DNA of 64,000 nt from Actinophytocola sp044466355 (GTDB lineage Bacteria; Actinomycetota; Actinomycetes; Mycobacteriales; Pseudonocardiaceae): the NCBI RefSeq assembly GCF_044466355.1, contig NZ_JBITMQ010000010.1, positions 124,001 through 188,000 on the forward strand. The letters run 5' to 3'. The notes beneath the pieces were generated by a model that was not told the DNA's origin, did not search any database, and was given only the letters and a program-made list of their open reading frames with translations. A program made the translations under genes and the position numbers. Below, in pieces: positions 41,087 through 49,360 of this stretch; positions within the stretch are counted from its first letter, which is position 1; every line of letters begins with the position of its first letter.

Positions 41087-41584
41087 GTGACCCCGCCCTC
41101 AGACGTCCGCTGGCTGACCCCGGACCAACGCCTGGCCTGGCTGGACATGGTGCGCGTGCTCACGAGACTGCCCGCGACCCTGGACACGCAGCTGGAGCGG
41201 GACGCGGGGGTGGGCTTCTTCGAGTACCACGTGCTGTCGATGCTGTCCGAGGTACCGGGCCACACACTGCGGATGAGCCGCCTCGCACAGCTGACCAGTG
41301 CCTCGCTGTCCCGGCTGTCCAACGTGGTCAAACGGTTGGAGGGGCGGGGCCTGGTACGCCGCGAACCGGACCCGGAGGACCGCCGCGCCACCCGGGCGGC
41401 GCTGACGGAAGAGGGCATGGCACTGGTGGAGCAGGCGGCACCGGGCCACGTGACAACGGTGCGGGAGCTGATCGTGGACGCACTGGAACCCGCACAACTG
41501 GAACAACTGCGAACCGCCTACGAACGCATCCTCACCCGCCTGGACCCCGGCGCCACCACCCGCCCGGAGTGGTTCGAGGACTGA
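41087..41584 (+). CDS. MarR-family transcriptional regulator
   Basis: A 165-residue winged-helix repressor. Residues about 30-125 hold FFEYHVLSMLSEVPGHTLRM, SRLAQLTSASLSRLSNVVKR (recognition helix) and LVRREPDPEDRRATRAALTE (the wing with its conserved Asp-Arg-Arg). GTG 41087 has a GGGAG six bases upstream. It is divergent from the F420-reductase-like and VOC genes, its probable targets. No redox-sensing cysteine is present, so it is more likely to bind a phenolic or other organic ligand. Confidence 0.92.
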   Translation: MTPPSDVRWLTPDQRLAWLDMVRVLTRLPATLDTQLERDAGVGFFEYHVLSMLSEVPGHTLRMSRLAQLTSASLSRLSNVVKRLEGRGLVRREPDPEDRRATRAALTEEGMALVEQAAPGHVTTVRELIVDALEPAQLEQLRTAYERILTRLDPGATTRPEWFED

Positions 41585-41613
41585 CCCACCCCCGAAAGCG
41601 CCAGACCGCCGCA

Positions 41614-41635
41614 CCGAAGGACCCCTTCAGCACCC
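41614..41635. repeat. Palindromic repeat family B, copy at the MarR/vWA junction
   Basis: The stretch begins CCGAAGGACCCCTTCAGCAC. GAAGG (41616-41620) and CCTTC (41624-41628) pair around ACC. It matches the 5-prime unit of the element at 51952-52037 almost exactly and again lies between convergent genes (stops 41584 and 41786). Confidence 0.65.
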
Positions 41636-41648
41636 GGCCACCACAGAA

Positions 41649-41750
41649 AGCCGGGCGCCAGCCCACAAAGACGGCCTGCCTGCCCTCCATGCCAAAGAAC
41701 CCCGAGCCCGAATCGTGAGCCCCTCCCCGAGATCAGCCCGTCCGGCGAGG
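41649..41750 (-). repeat. Dispersed repeat family A, copy 3
   Basis: Bases 41649-41688 are 39/40 identical to 36821-36860; bases 41700-41750 hold the family core with GAGATCAGCCCGTCCGGCGA, found inverted at 19765-19829. The 19-bp hairpin present between these two modules in copy 2 is absent here. The element fills most of the spacer between MarR and the convergent vWA gene. Confidence 0.65.
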
Positions 41751-41785
41751 CCCCCGGAGGGAAACCCACCCGGCGACCCCCAGAG

Positions 41786-43285
41786 TCACGGTTCGCACAA
41801 AGGCGGCTGGCACAGCATGCCGCTCAACGCCGTGTAAAAGATCCCGGACAAAGCAGTCGGATCAGGAGCAACGAACGCACGCCCACCGGTCGCCGAAGCC
41901 ATCGTCGTCAACTCGGCCAACGACGCGTCCGGCCCGATACCGATCGCGATCAACGGCAACGGCCGACGCGCGTCCTGGAGCGGGCCGAGCCGCGCGAGCA
42001 GCGTCGGCAGATCGATCCCGTCACCGTCCTCGTTGCGCCCGTCGGTCAGCACCACGACCACGTTCAACCGTCCGGGCTCCCACTCCGCCCGCGCCCTCGC
42101 GTACACCGCCGCGACGCTGTCGTACAAACCGGTCGCACCGTCGGGGATCGCGCGCACCGCACGCAGCCGCTCCAGCGACCCCGCCGCCCGGTGCGCGGCG
42201 ACCGAACGCATGGGCAGCAACTCACGATGGTCACGGTCCCCGTCGAGACGCGTGGAGAACAGCGTCAGCCCGATCTCGGTGGTCGGCTTCAGCAGGCCGA
42301 AGCCCGCCTCGGTCGCGGCCAGTGTCACGCCCATCCGGTCCAGCCCGGTGCCGGGCACCGACTGGGCCATCGACCCCGACACGTCCATCAGGATGCTCAG
42401 CCGCCCGGACAGGTTGATCGCCGCCCACTGGTTCAGCAGCTCGTCGCTGACGTCCGTGTCCGGCACCGGGACGACCCGGCTCGGCGGCCGCAGGTGGTGC
42501 GCGGCGAGCACCGACGACGAGCCGTCCAGAAGCGTGGCCAGCAGCCGCTGCGCCAGCGCGCGTTCCCCCGAGCGGGGCATCACCGCGTACGGGTAGTCCA
42601 GCGACGGCACCGGCCGGTCCGGTGCGACCGCGACCAGCGGGACCCCGGTGTGGGTGCGGAAGTCGTGTTCCGACAACGGGAACGCGGCCAGCGGCGACGG
42701 GCCCGTCAACCGGTCGAACAGGTCGGCCGCCCGCTTCTCCGTGTGCTGGGACAGCCCGCGCAGCACCTTCGTCGCGTCGGGCAGCGCACGTGCGCCGAGC
42801 AGCGCCGACAACCCCACCGGGTCACCGACCGGGTCGGGGAGACCGGCACGCACGTCCGAGCCGAGGACACGTGCCCACGTCAGCGGCGTGCCGAGCCGGT
42901 CCGCCGCCTGCCGGGTCACCCCCAGCACGACCGGCGACGTGGCCACCGACGTGCCACCGACCGGCAGCTCCCACGCCCGCTCCGCCTGTGTGCGCTGCAA
43001 CCACACGGTCGACTCGGGCACCCACACGTCGGGCTGGTCGGCGCGCGCCTCGGCGAGCACCGCGCCGGTGGTGGCGGACTCCTCGGCCCGCACCACGACA
43101 CGGGCGCACGCGTCGCCCATGCGGTCGGCCGCCGCCTCGATCACGGGGACGATCTCGGGCGTGGCCGTGACGCGCAGCGTCCTCGTGCAGTCGGCGGAGG
43201 AGAAGGAGATGTGCGGGTAGCCGATCCACAGCGCGGTGGCGAGCACGAGCAGCGTGCCGAGCACGACCGGTGGCCGGCGGAGCAT
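41786..43285 (-). CDS. Membrane-anchored solute-binding-like domain fused to vWA domain
   Basis: A 499-residue protein. An N-terminal signal-anchor helix (VVLGTLLVLATALWIGY) is followed by a type-2 periplasmic-binding-like region (about 30-290: TLRVTATPEIVPVIEAAADR, DVWVPESTVWLQR, YPYAVM) and a von Willebrand factor A domain (about 315-490). The vWA has an intact metal-ion site: DVSGSMAQS (MIDAS), a Thr in DGATGLYD and Asp in VVVLTDGRNEDGD. Such fusions in actinobacteria are surface proteins that may gauge envelope components. It is divergent from a methyltransferase that opens the envelope-polysaccharide region. Confidence 0.82.
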   Translation of the reverse strand: MLRRPPVVLGTLLVLATALWIGYPHISFSSADCTRTLRVTATPEIVPVIEAAADRMGDACARVVVRAEESATTGAVLAEARADQPDVWVPESTVWLQRTQAERAWELPVGGTSVATSPVVLGVTRQAADRLGTPLTWARVLGSDVRAGLPDPVGDPVGLSALLGARALPDATKVLRGLSQHTEKRAADLFDRLTGPSPLAAFPLSEHDFRTHTGVPLVAVAPDRPVPSLDYPYAVMPRSGERALAQRLLATLLDGSSSVLAAHHLRPPSRVVPVPDTDVSDELLNQWAAINLSGRLSILMDVSGSMAQSVPGTGLDRMGVTLAATEAGFGLLKPTTEIGLTLFSTRLDGDRDHRELLPMRSVAAHRAAGSLERLRAVRAIPDGATGLYDSVAAVYARARAEWEPGRLNVVVVLTDGRNEDGDGIDLPTLLARLGPLQDARRPLPLIAIGIGPDASLAELTTMASATGGRAFVAPDPTALSGIFYTALSGMLCQPPLCEP

Positions 43286-43395
43286 GCGGGCGAGACTAGC
43301 CCGCCGCTCGTTGTTCCCACGCACAAAACCTTCTGTGACCAGTGCCAACGGTTTCCCGGCTATGGTCGCGCCCACAACTGCCACTGGAGAGCCGA

Positions 43396-44142
43396 GTGGA
43401 CTTCGAGCAGGTACGCCGGGACTGGACGACCCTCGGCGCACGCGACCCCCTGTGGGCGGTGAGCGTGGCCGCGGACAAACGCGGCGGCCGGTGGGAGGTC
43501 GACGAGTTCCTCGCGCTGGGCAGGCGCGACGTGGACCGGGCCCGTGCGTGGCTCGCGGACCTCGGGCTGCCGACGACCTGGGAGCGGGTGCTCGACTTCG
43601 GGTGTGGCGCGGGCCGGTTGTCGCAGGCGCTCGCCGAACACGCCGACGAGGTGGTGGGCGTGGACGTCTCGGCACCGATGCTGGCGACGGCCCGGGCGCT
43701 GGACCGCAGCGACGGGCGGTGCCGGTTCGTGCTGAACGACGCGCCCGACCTGCACGTGTTCCCCAGCGGCAGCTTCGACCTCGTCTTCTCCGAACTGGTG
43801 TTGCAGCACCTGCCGAAACGCGTCGTCGCGGACTACCTCGCCGAGTTCGTGCGCGTGCTGGCACCCGGTGCGATCGCGCTCGTGCAGTGCACCGTCCGTC
43901 CTCTGTGGACGTTCAAGGGGATGGTGTGGCGGGTCGCGCCCGCGCGTCTGGTCCGCGTGGCGCAGCGCGTGGTGCTCGGCTACCCGGCGCCCATGCTGAT
44001 GACGCCGGTGCCGCCCGCGTGGCTGTGCGCGGTCGTCGAGGCGCACGGCGGGGTCGTGGTGGACAGCACGACCGTGCGGGAACCGGAGACGCACTGGGTG
44101 TCGGCGCGGTACGTGCTCCGCAAGCCAGACCGGGAGAGCTGA
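43396..44142 (+). CDS. Class I SAM-dependent methyltransferase (envelope locus)
   Basis: A 248-residue Rossmann-fold enzyme with SAM motif I VLDFGCGAGRLSQALAEHA, acidic motif II VVGVDVSAPMLATA and FSELVLQHLPKRVVADYLAE. The N-terminal RRDWTTLGARDPLWAVS and the C-terminal WVSARYVL resemble methyltransferases that act on sugar or lipid intermediates. GTG 43396 has GGAG upstream. The AftD-type gene begins two bases after its stop, so both are in one operon and the protein probably modifies an envelope glycan or its carrier, which is inference from context. Confidence 0.85.
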   Translation: MDFEQVRRDWTTLGARDPLWAVSVAADKRGGRWEVDEFLALGRRDVDRARAWLADLGLPTTWERVLDFGCGAGRLSQALAEHADEVVGVDVSAPMLATARALDRSDGRCRFVLNDAPDLHVFPSGSFDLVFSELVLQHLPKRVVADYLAEFVRVLAPGAIALVQCTVRPLWTFKGMVWRVAPARLVRVAQRVVLGYPAPMLMTPVPPAWLCAVVEAHGGVVVDSTTVREPETHWVSARYVLRKPDRES

Positions 44143-44143
44143 C

Positions 44144-47100
44144 ATCAAGCTTTTCCGCTCCCCGACCACCTGGATCGTCGCCGCGCTCGCGGTCCTGTCG
44201 TTCCTCCAGCTGCCCGGCCGCACCACGTTCGACACCAAGCTGGACCTCGTCACCGATCCGCTCGCGTTCCTCGACCGGGCGCTGCACCTGTGGAACCCCG
44301 AGTCGAGCGCGGGCGAGTTGCAGAACCAGGCGTACGGCTACCTGTTCCCGATGGGGCCGTTCTTCGTCGCGGGCGACGTGGCCGGGCTGCCGCCGTGGGT
44401 GACACAACGGCTGTGGTGCGCGCTGCTGCTGGGCTTGGCCTACACCGGTGCGCTGCTGCTGGCGCGGGCGCTGCCGATCGGCTCGGAACCGGCGCGGCAC
44501 GTCGGCGCGGTCGCGTACGCGCTCGCGCCGAGGATGCTGACCGAGATCGGCCCGGTGTCCGCCGAGGCGATCGCGGCGGTGATGCTGCCGTGGGTCCTGC
44601 TCCCGTTGGTACGCGTGAAGGAACTGGGCGCGCGGCGGGCCGCCGCGTTGTCCGGGGTCGCCGTGCTGTGCATGGGCGGCATCAACGGCGCCGTGGTCCT
44701 GATGGCGATGGTGCTGCCGGTCCTGTGGCTCGCGACCAGGGTGTGGACGTGGGCGCACGCCCGGTTCGTGGCGTGGTGGTGCGCCTCGGTCGCGGCGGCC
44801 GTCGTGTGGTGGGTGCTGCCGCTCCTGCTCCTGGGCCGGTACAGCCTGCCGTTCGTCGACTACGTCGAGTCGGCCACCAACACCACCTCGCCGACGTCGC
44901 TGTTCCAGGTGTTGCGCGGCACCAACCAGTGGGTGGCCTACGTCGTGTCCGGCACGTCGTGGTGGCCGTCGGGTTTCCTGCTGGTCGACCACCCGGTGCT
45001 GATGCTCGCGACCGGGCTCGTGGCGGCGGTGGCGCTGGCGGGCCTCGCGCGTTCCGGGCTGCCGGAACGGCTCTTCCTCACCCTCGGCGTGGTGACCGGC
45101 GCCGTGCTGCTGACCATCGGGTACGTGGGTGCGCTGGACAGCCCTCTGTCGGCGGTGGTGCGCGGGCTGCTGGACGGGCCGCTCGCGCCGTTCCGGAACG
45201 TGCACAAGTTCGAGCCGGGTCTGCGACTGCCGCTCGCGCTCGCGCTGACCCACGCGATCACCGTGCGGCCGTGGGCACCCGCCAGGGCGTCCGCCCGGTC
45301 GATCAGGTCGCCGGTGTCCGCGCCCCGGTTCGTCGTCGCGACCGCGCTGGTGGTCGTGGCCGCGGCACCGGCGTGGCTGCTGACGCTGCGGCCGGGACCG
45401 GGCTGGGACACGATCCCGGACTACTGGCACGAGGCGACCGCGTGGCTCGCGAAGCAGGACGCCACGGCACGGACGCTGATGGTGCCGGGGAGCGGGTTCG
45501 CCGAGTACACGTGGGGACGGCCGATCGACGAGCCGTTCCAGCCGCTGGCACAGGCCCCGTGGGCGGTGCGCAGCCAGATCCCGCTCGGCTCCGAGGGCAA
45601 CACGCGGCTGATGGACGCCGTCGAGGACGCGCTGGCCGACGGCCGGGGCGCACCGGGGCTCGCCGACTTCCTGGCCCGCTCCGGGCACCGGTTCCTGTTG
45701 CTGCGCAACGACATCCAGCGAGGCTCGGCAGGCACCACCGCACCACCGGCCGCGGTGGTGCGTGCGGCCCTGGCCCGCTCCCCCGGCATCGAACGGGTCG
45801 CCACGTTCGGACCGGACATCCGGCTGACGGGCACCATGGACGCCGGGCTCGGCCCGGTGCCGTCGCTCGAGGTGTACCGGGTGGACCGGGACGTGCCGCG
45901 GGCGGTGGCCGTCGCGACCGACGACCTCGCGACCGTGAGCGGCGGCCCGGAGTCGTTGCTGCCGCTGCTGGACGCCGGGCTGCTCGACCCGGACCGGCCC
46001 GCCGTGCTCGCCGGGGACGGCGGCGCCCCGGGTGCGCGGGACTGGTACGTCACCGACGGGCTGCGGAACCGGGAACGCCACGTCGGCCGGATGCGGGACA
46101 ACCTCAGCCAGACCCTCACGGCCGACGAGCGTCCGAGGCAGGACCGGCCGGCGCTGGACCTGCTGCCGTTCGACTCGCGGGAACACCGGACCGTGGCGGC
46201 CTACCAGGGGATCCGCGCGGTGACCGCGTCGAGTGCCGCGAGCTTCGCCGACTCCGTCCGCGGTACGGACCTGACGGCCATGCCGTTCGCCGCGCTCGAC
46301 GGCGACCCGTACACGGCGTGGCAGTCCTCGTCCTACCGCGAGCCCGCGGGCCAGTGGCTGGAGGTCACGCTCGACACCCCGCGCGTGCTGTCCGAGGTCA
46401 CGCTGCGGGTCGTGGACGACCGCCGCGTGGGCTGGCCGGTGACCCGGGTGCGGATCACCACGGACGCGGGCACGGTCGAGCACGAGGTCGCGCGCGGGGC
46501 GCAGGAGCAGCGGTTCCCCGTCGCCACCGGGCTCACCGGCACCGTGCGGGTGACGGCCGCGGCGATGGCCGCCGGGCGGGACACGGGCAACGTGGGCATC
46601 GCCGAGCTGGAAATCCCGGGCGTGGCGGCACAGCGCGCGCTGCGGGTTCCCGCCGACGCGCGCCCGGCCGAGGGACAACGCGGCACGTACGCGTTCACCC
46701 GGGGACCGCAGCCCCGGTACGCGTGCCTGCGGCAGCCGGAGGCGGTGCGGTGCGACGCGGGGCTTACCCGGTTCGGTGAGGAACCCGAAGGCGTGCACAG
46801 GCTGTTCACCACCACCGCACGCGCCACCTACGAGGTCGGCGGGACGGTCCTGCCCGCGAGCGGCGCCGTGCCGCCGGTGGACCTGCGCGGACTGACCGTC
46901 TCGGCGTCCACACAGCTCGCGGGCGACCCGGGTGCCGCACCGCTCGCCGCGATCGACGGCGACCCCGCCACCACGTGGATCGCCGACGAGACCGACCAGC
47001 GGCCGGTGCTGCGGCTGGCCTGGGACACCCCGCGGCACGTGCGTGGCCTGCAGCTGGCGACCACGGCCGGATCGGGGGCGAGCACGCCCGCCGAGGTGCA

Positions 47101-48157
47101 GCTGACGTCCTCGGCGGGCACCGTGCGGCGTCCGGTCGCGCCGGACGGCACGGTCGAGTTCTCCGGGCGCACGGACCGCCTCGAGATCACCGTTCTCCGT
47201 GTCGCGCCCGGGGTGATGGGACCGCCCGGGATCAGCGGGCTCGAGGTGCGCGGTGCGCCGTTCCCTCGGGTTCGGCCGGACACGCCGGTGCGCGTGCCGT
47301 GCGGCGCCGGTCCCGTCGTCGTGGTCGACGGGCGGGAGTACGACACCGCGGTCTCGGGCACGGTCGCGGACGTCACCGAGCACCGGGCGCTGCCGCTGAC
47401 CACGTGCGACGACCTGGCCGAGGGGCTCGACCTCGGCGCGGGCGACCACGAGCTGCGCACGACGCGGACCGCTGACTTCGTCGTGCAGGACGTGTGGCTG
47501 CGCCCCGCGGACGCGGCGCCCGTGCGACCGCGCGAGCGGGCGGTCACACCGGTGGCGTGGGGCGCGGTGCACCGCGAGCTGCGGGTGGCCGACGGGCCCG
47601 CCGCGGTGCTGGCCGTGCGGGAGAACGCGAACGACGGCTGGGTGGCGACCGCGAACGGCAAGCCCCTGGCACGCACCAGGGTGGACGGCTGGCAGCAGGC
47701 GTGGCTGGTGCCAGCGGGCGCGACGACGGTCGTCCTCGACTTCGTCCCGGACGGCACCTACCGGACCCGGCTGCTCATCGGCGCCGCGGCCGCGCTGCTG
47801 GTGGTCCTCGCCGCGATCGTGCCGGGGCGACGACGTCCCGGACCGGCCACCGAACCCGGCCGGGGCGGGTGGGTGCCGTGGGTGCTGGCCGCGCTGCTCG
47901 TGCTGCTGGGCGGGATGGCGGGACTCGTCGCGCTGCTGGCCGTCCTGTTCCTGCGCAGCCTCGTGCCGAGGTACCGGCGGATGGTGTCGATGGTGGTCGC
48001 GTTCGGCGGGATGGCGTGCGCGACGACGATCAGCGTGACCGGTCGCCTGCTCGGCCACGGACAGGAGTGGGCGTACGGCACGGCCGCGCAGGCCGCCGTG
48101 CTGGTGGCGCTCGCGGCCGTGGTGTCGGTGCGGGTCAGGTGGTTCGACCGTGCCTGA
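44144..48157 (+). CDS. AftD-type DUF3367 arabinofuranosyltransferase, apparent ATC start
   Basis: A 1,337-residue GT-C membrane glycosyltransferase of the DUF3367/AftD family, which transfers alpha-(1->3)-arabinofuranosyl residues from decaprenyl-phospho-arabinose to arabinan. About a dozen helices fill the first 450 residues (TTWIVAALAVLSFLQLPGRT at the start, YLFPMGPFFVAGDVAGLPPW). Residues about 690-810 and 920-1030 look like F5/8-type C (discoidin) domains; four helices close the C-terminus. No ATG, GTG or TTG exists between the upstream stop and 44318, which is inside the domain; the natural N-terminus begins at ATC 44144 (IKLFRSPTTW) with GGGAGAG upstream, so a rare start or a mutated start is indicated. 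Confidence 0.85.
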   Translation: MKLFRSPTTWIVAALAVLSFLQLPGRTTFDTKLDLVTDPLAFLDRALHLWNPESSAGELQNQAYGYLFPMGPFFVAGDVAGLPPWVTQRLWCALLLGLAYTGALLLARALPIGSEPARHVGAVAYALAPRMLTEIGPVSAEAIAAVMLPWVLLPLVRVKELGARRAAALSGVAVLCMGGINGAVVLMAMVLPVLWLATRVWTWAHARFVAWWCASVAAAVVWWVLPLLLLGRYSLPFVDYVESATNTTSPTSLFQVLRGTNQWVAYVVSGTSWWPSGFLLVDHPVLMLATGLVAAVALAGLARSGLPERLFLTLGVVTGAVLLTIGYVGALDSPLSAVVRGLLDGPLAPFRNVHKFEPGLRLPLALALTHAITVRPWAPARASARSIRSPVSAPRFVVATALVVVAAAPAWLLTLRPGPGWDTIPDYWHEATAWLAKQDATARTLMVPGSGFAEYTWGRPIDEPFQPLAQAPWAVRSQIPLGSEGNTRLMDAVEDALADGRGAPGLADFLARSGHRFLLLRNDIQRGSAGTTAPPAAVVRAALARSPGIERVATFGPDIRLTGTMDAGLGPVPSLEVYRVDRDVPRAVAVATDDLATVSGGPESLLPLLDAGLLDPDRPAVLAGDGGAPGARDWYVTDGLRNRERHVGRMRDNLSQTLTADERPRQDRPALDLLPFDSREHRTVAAYQGIRAVTASSAASFADSVRGTDLTAMPFAALDGDPYTAWQSSSYREPAGQWLEVTLDTPRVLSEVTLRVVDDRRVGWPVTRVRITTDAGTVEHEVARGAQEQRFPVATGLTGTVRVTAAAMAAGRDTGNVGIAELEIPGVAAQRALRVPADARPAEGQRGTYAFTRGPQPRYACLRQPEAVRCDAGLTRFGEEPEGVHRLFTTTARATYEVGGTVLPASGAVPPVDLRGLTVSASTQLAGDPGAAPLAAIDGDPATTWIADETDQRPVLRLAWDTPRHVRGLQLATTAGSGASTPAEVQLTSSAGTVRRPVAPDGTVEFSGRTDRLEITVLRVAPGVMGPPGISGLEVRGAPFPRVRPDTPVRVPCGAGPVVVVDGREYDTAVSGTVADVTEHRALPLTTCDDLAEGLDLGAGDHELRTTRTADFVVQDVWLRPADAAPVRPRERAVTPVAWGAVHRELRVADGPAAVLAVRENANDGWVATANGKPLARTRVDGWQQAWLVPAGATTVVLDFVPDGTYRTRLLIGAAAALLVVLAAIVPGRRRPGPATEPGRGGWVPWVLAALLVLLGGMAGLVALLAVLFLRSLVPRYRRMVSMVVAFGGMACATTISVTGRLLGHGQEWAYGTAAQAAVLVALAAVVSVRVRWFDRA

Positions 48158-49316
48158 TCTCCACGAGCACCCCCGCCGCCACGAGCAGGCCGGTGGCTGC
48201 CACGGCGGCCCCGATGACCTGCCCGGGCGAGTCGTTGAGCCAGCCGAGCACGAGCACGGTCTCGGCCGCGACCGCGAACCACGTGAGCAGCGTCGCGCGC
48301 CGGTCGCCGTCGGCGATCCGGCCGAACAGCAGGATCTGCGCGGGCGCCAGCAGCGACCCGGTGACCGCGAACGGCCACAGCGGCAGCACACTGTCCACAT
48401 ACGACTGTCCACCGACGAGCACGAAGAGCTCGGGGCCGAACAGGACGGCCGAGAGCACCACGACACCGTCGAGCGCGGCGCACACGGCGAGCCCGGCGAC
48501 CATCGCGCGTTTCCGGTCGGCACCCGTGAGCCGCGGCAGCACCAGCACGGCGACGGCGTGCGGCAGCCAGTAGGCGATCTTGGCGAGCACGGCACCGACC
48601 GCGTACTCCCCCGACGCGGCGGGCAGCACGTGGCGGGCCAGCACGAGGTCGAGGTTGATCAGCACCACGACGGCGAGCATGGCCTGCGCGGCGTGCACGG
48701 CCTCGCCGAGGCGTTGCCCGCTGAACCAGGCGGGCATCGGCCTGCCGCACACGGCCCAGCCCGCGCACGTGGACACGGTCGCGCCGAGCGCCACCCCGGT
48801 CATCGCACCACCGCTCGTGCCGGTCGCGACGAGACCGGCGAGCGCGCCCCCGACGCGCGTCACGGCGTCACCGCTCACGAACGCGCCGTACCGCGCGAAC
48901 CGTTGCGCACCCTGCAGCAGGCCCTGCCACAGACCGTTGAGGGTGAGCGGCGCGAGCGCCGCCGCGAGCCACACCACCGCGCCGGTGTCACGCACGTGCA
49001 GCAGGTGCGCGACCAGCGGCACGGCGACACCGGCGAGTGCCGCCACCACCGCGGCGACCACGAACCCGAGGCCTGCCAACGGTGCGTTCGGCTCACCGGG
49101 GTGTGCGGCGACCCGCAACGCCACCGCGGTCTGCACCCCCATCGCGGGCACCACGCCGACCAGCAGCACCGCGAGCAGCGCGCTCAGCTCACCGAACGCG
49201 GCGGGCGCGAGCACCCGCGCGGCGATCACGGTGAGCAGGTAGCCGGACGCGTTGGCCGCCATGACCCCGGCGGTCACGGCGAGCGCGTGCCACCCGGTGC
49301 GCTGCTGGACCGGCAT
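48135..49316 (-). CDS. Polysaccharide flippase-like membrane protein (MATE/Wzx-like)
   Basis: A 393-residue protein with about twelve hydrophobic helices and short loops. The first segment VTAGVMAANASGYLLTVIAA and RVLAPAAFGELSALLAVLLV match the Wzx/MurJ-like oligosaccharide flippase opening, with LQGAQRFARYGAFVSGDAV as the second element. Family members export lipid-linked sugars. ATG 49316 has GGAGG eight bases upstream. It is divergent from the polytopic protein gene at 49361 and its last 23 bases overlap the AftD-type gene, giving a tail-to-tail overlap of coding regions. Confidence 0.83.
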   Translation of the reverse strand: MPVQQRTGWHALAVTAGVMAANASGYLLTVIAARVLAPAAFGELSALLAVLLVGVVPAMGVQTAVALRVAAHPGEPNAPLAGLGFVVAAVVAALAGVAVPLVAHLLHVRDTGAVVWLAAALAPLTLNGLWQGLLQGAQRFARYGAFVSGDAVTRVGGALAGLVATGTSGGAMTGVALGATVSTCAGWAVCGRPMPAWFSGQRLGEAVHAAQAMLAVVVLINLDLVLARHVLPAASGEYAVGAVLAKIAYWLPHAVAVLVLPRLTGADRKRAMVAGLAVCAALDGVVVLSAVLFGPELFVLVGGQSYVDSVLPLWPFAVTGSLLAPAQILLFGRIADGDRRATLLTWFAVAAETVLVLGWLNDSPGQVIGAAVAATGLLVAAGVLVEIRHGRTT

Positions 49317-49360
49317 CGCGCTCCTCCAGGGTCGTTTCCCCGCACTGTAACCGGGGCGGG

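Noticed and set aside
43913..48595. A 1,560-codon open frame on the reverse strand across the AftD-type gene
   Set aside because: It is antisense to a gene with strong family similarity and membrane helices; its product is Arg/Pro/His/Gln-rich without domains, the usual shadow of high third-position GC.
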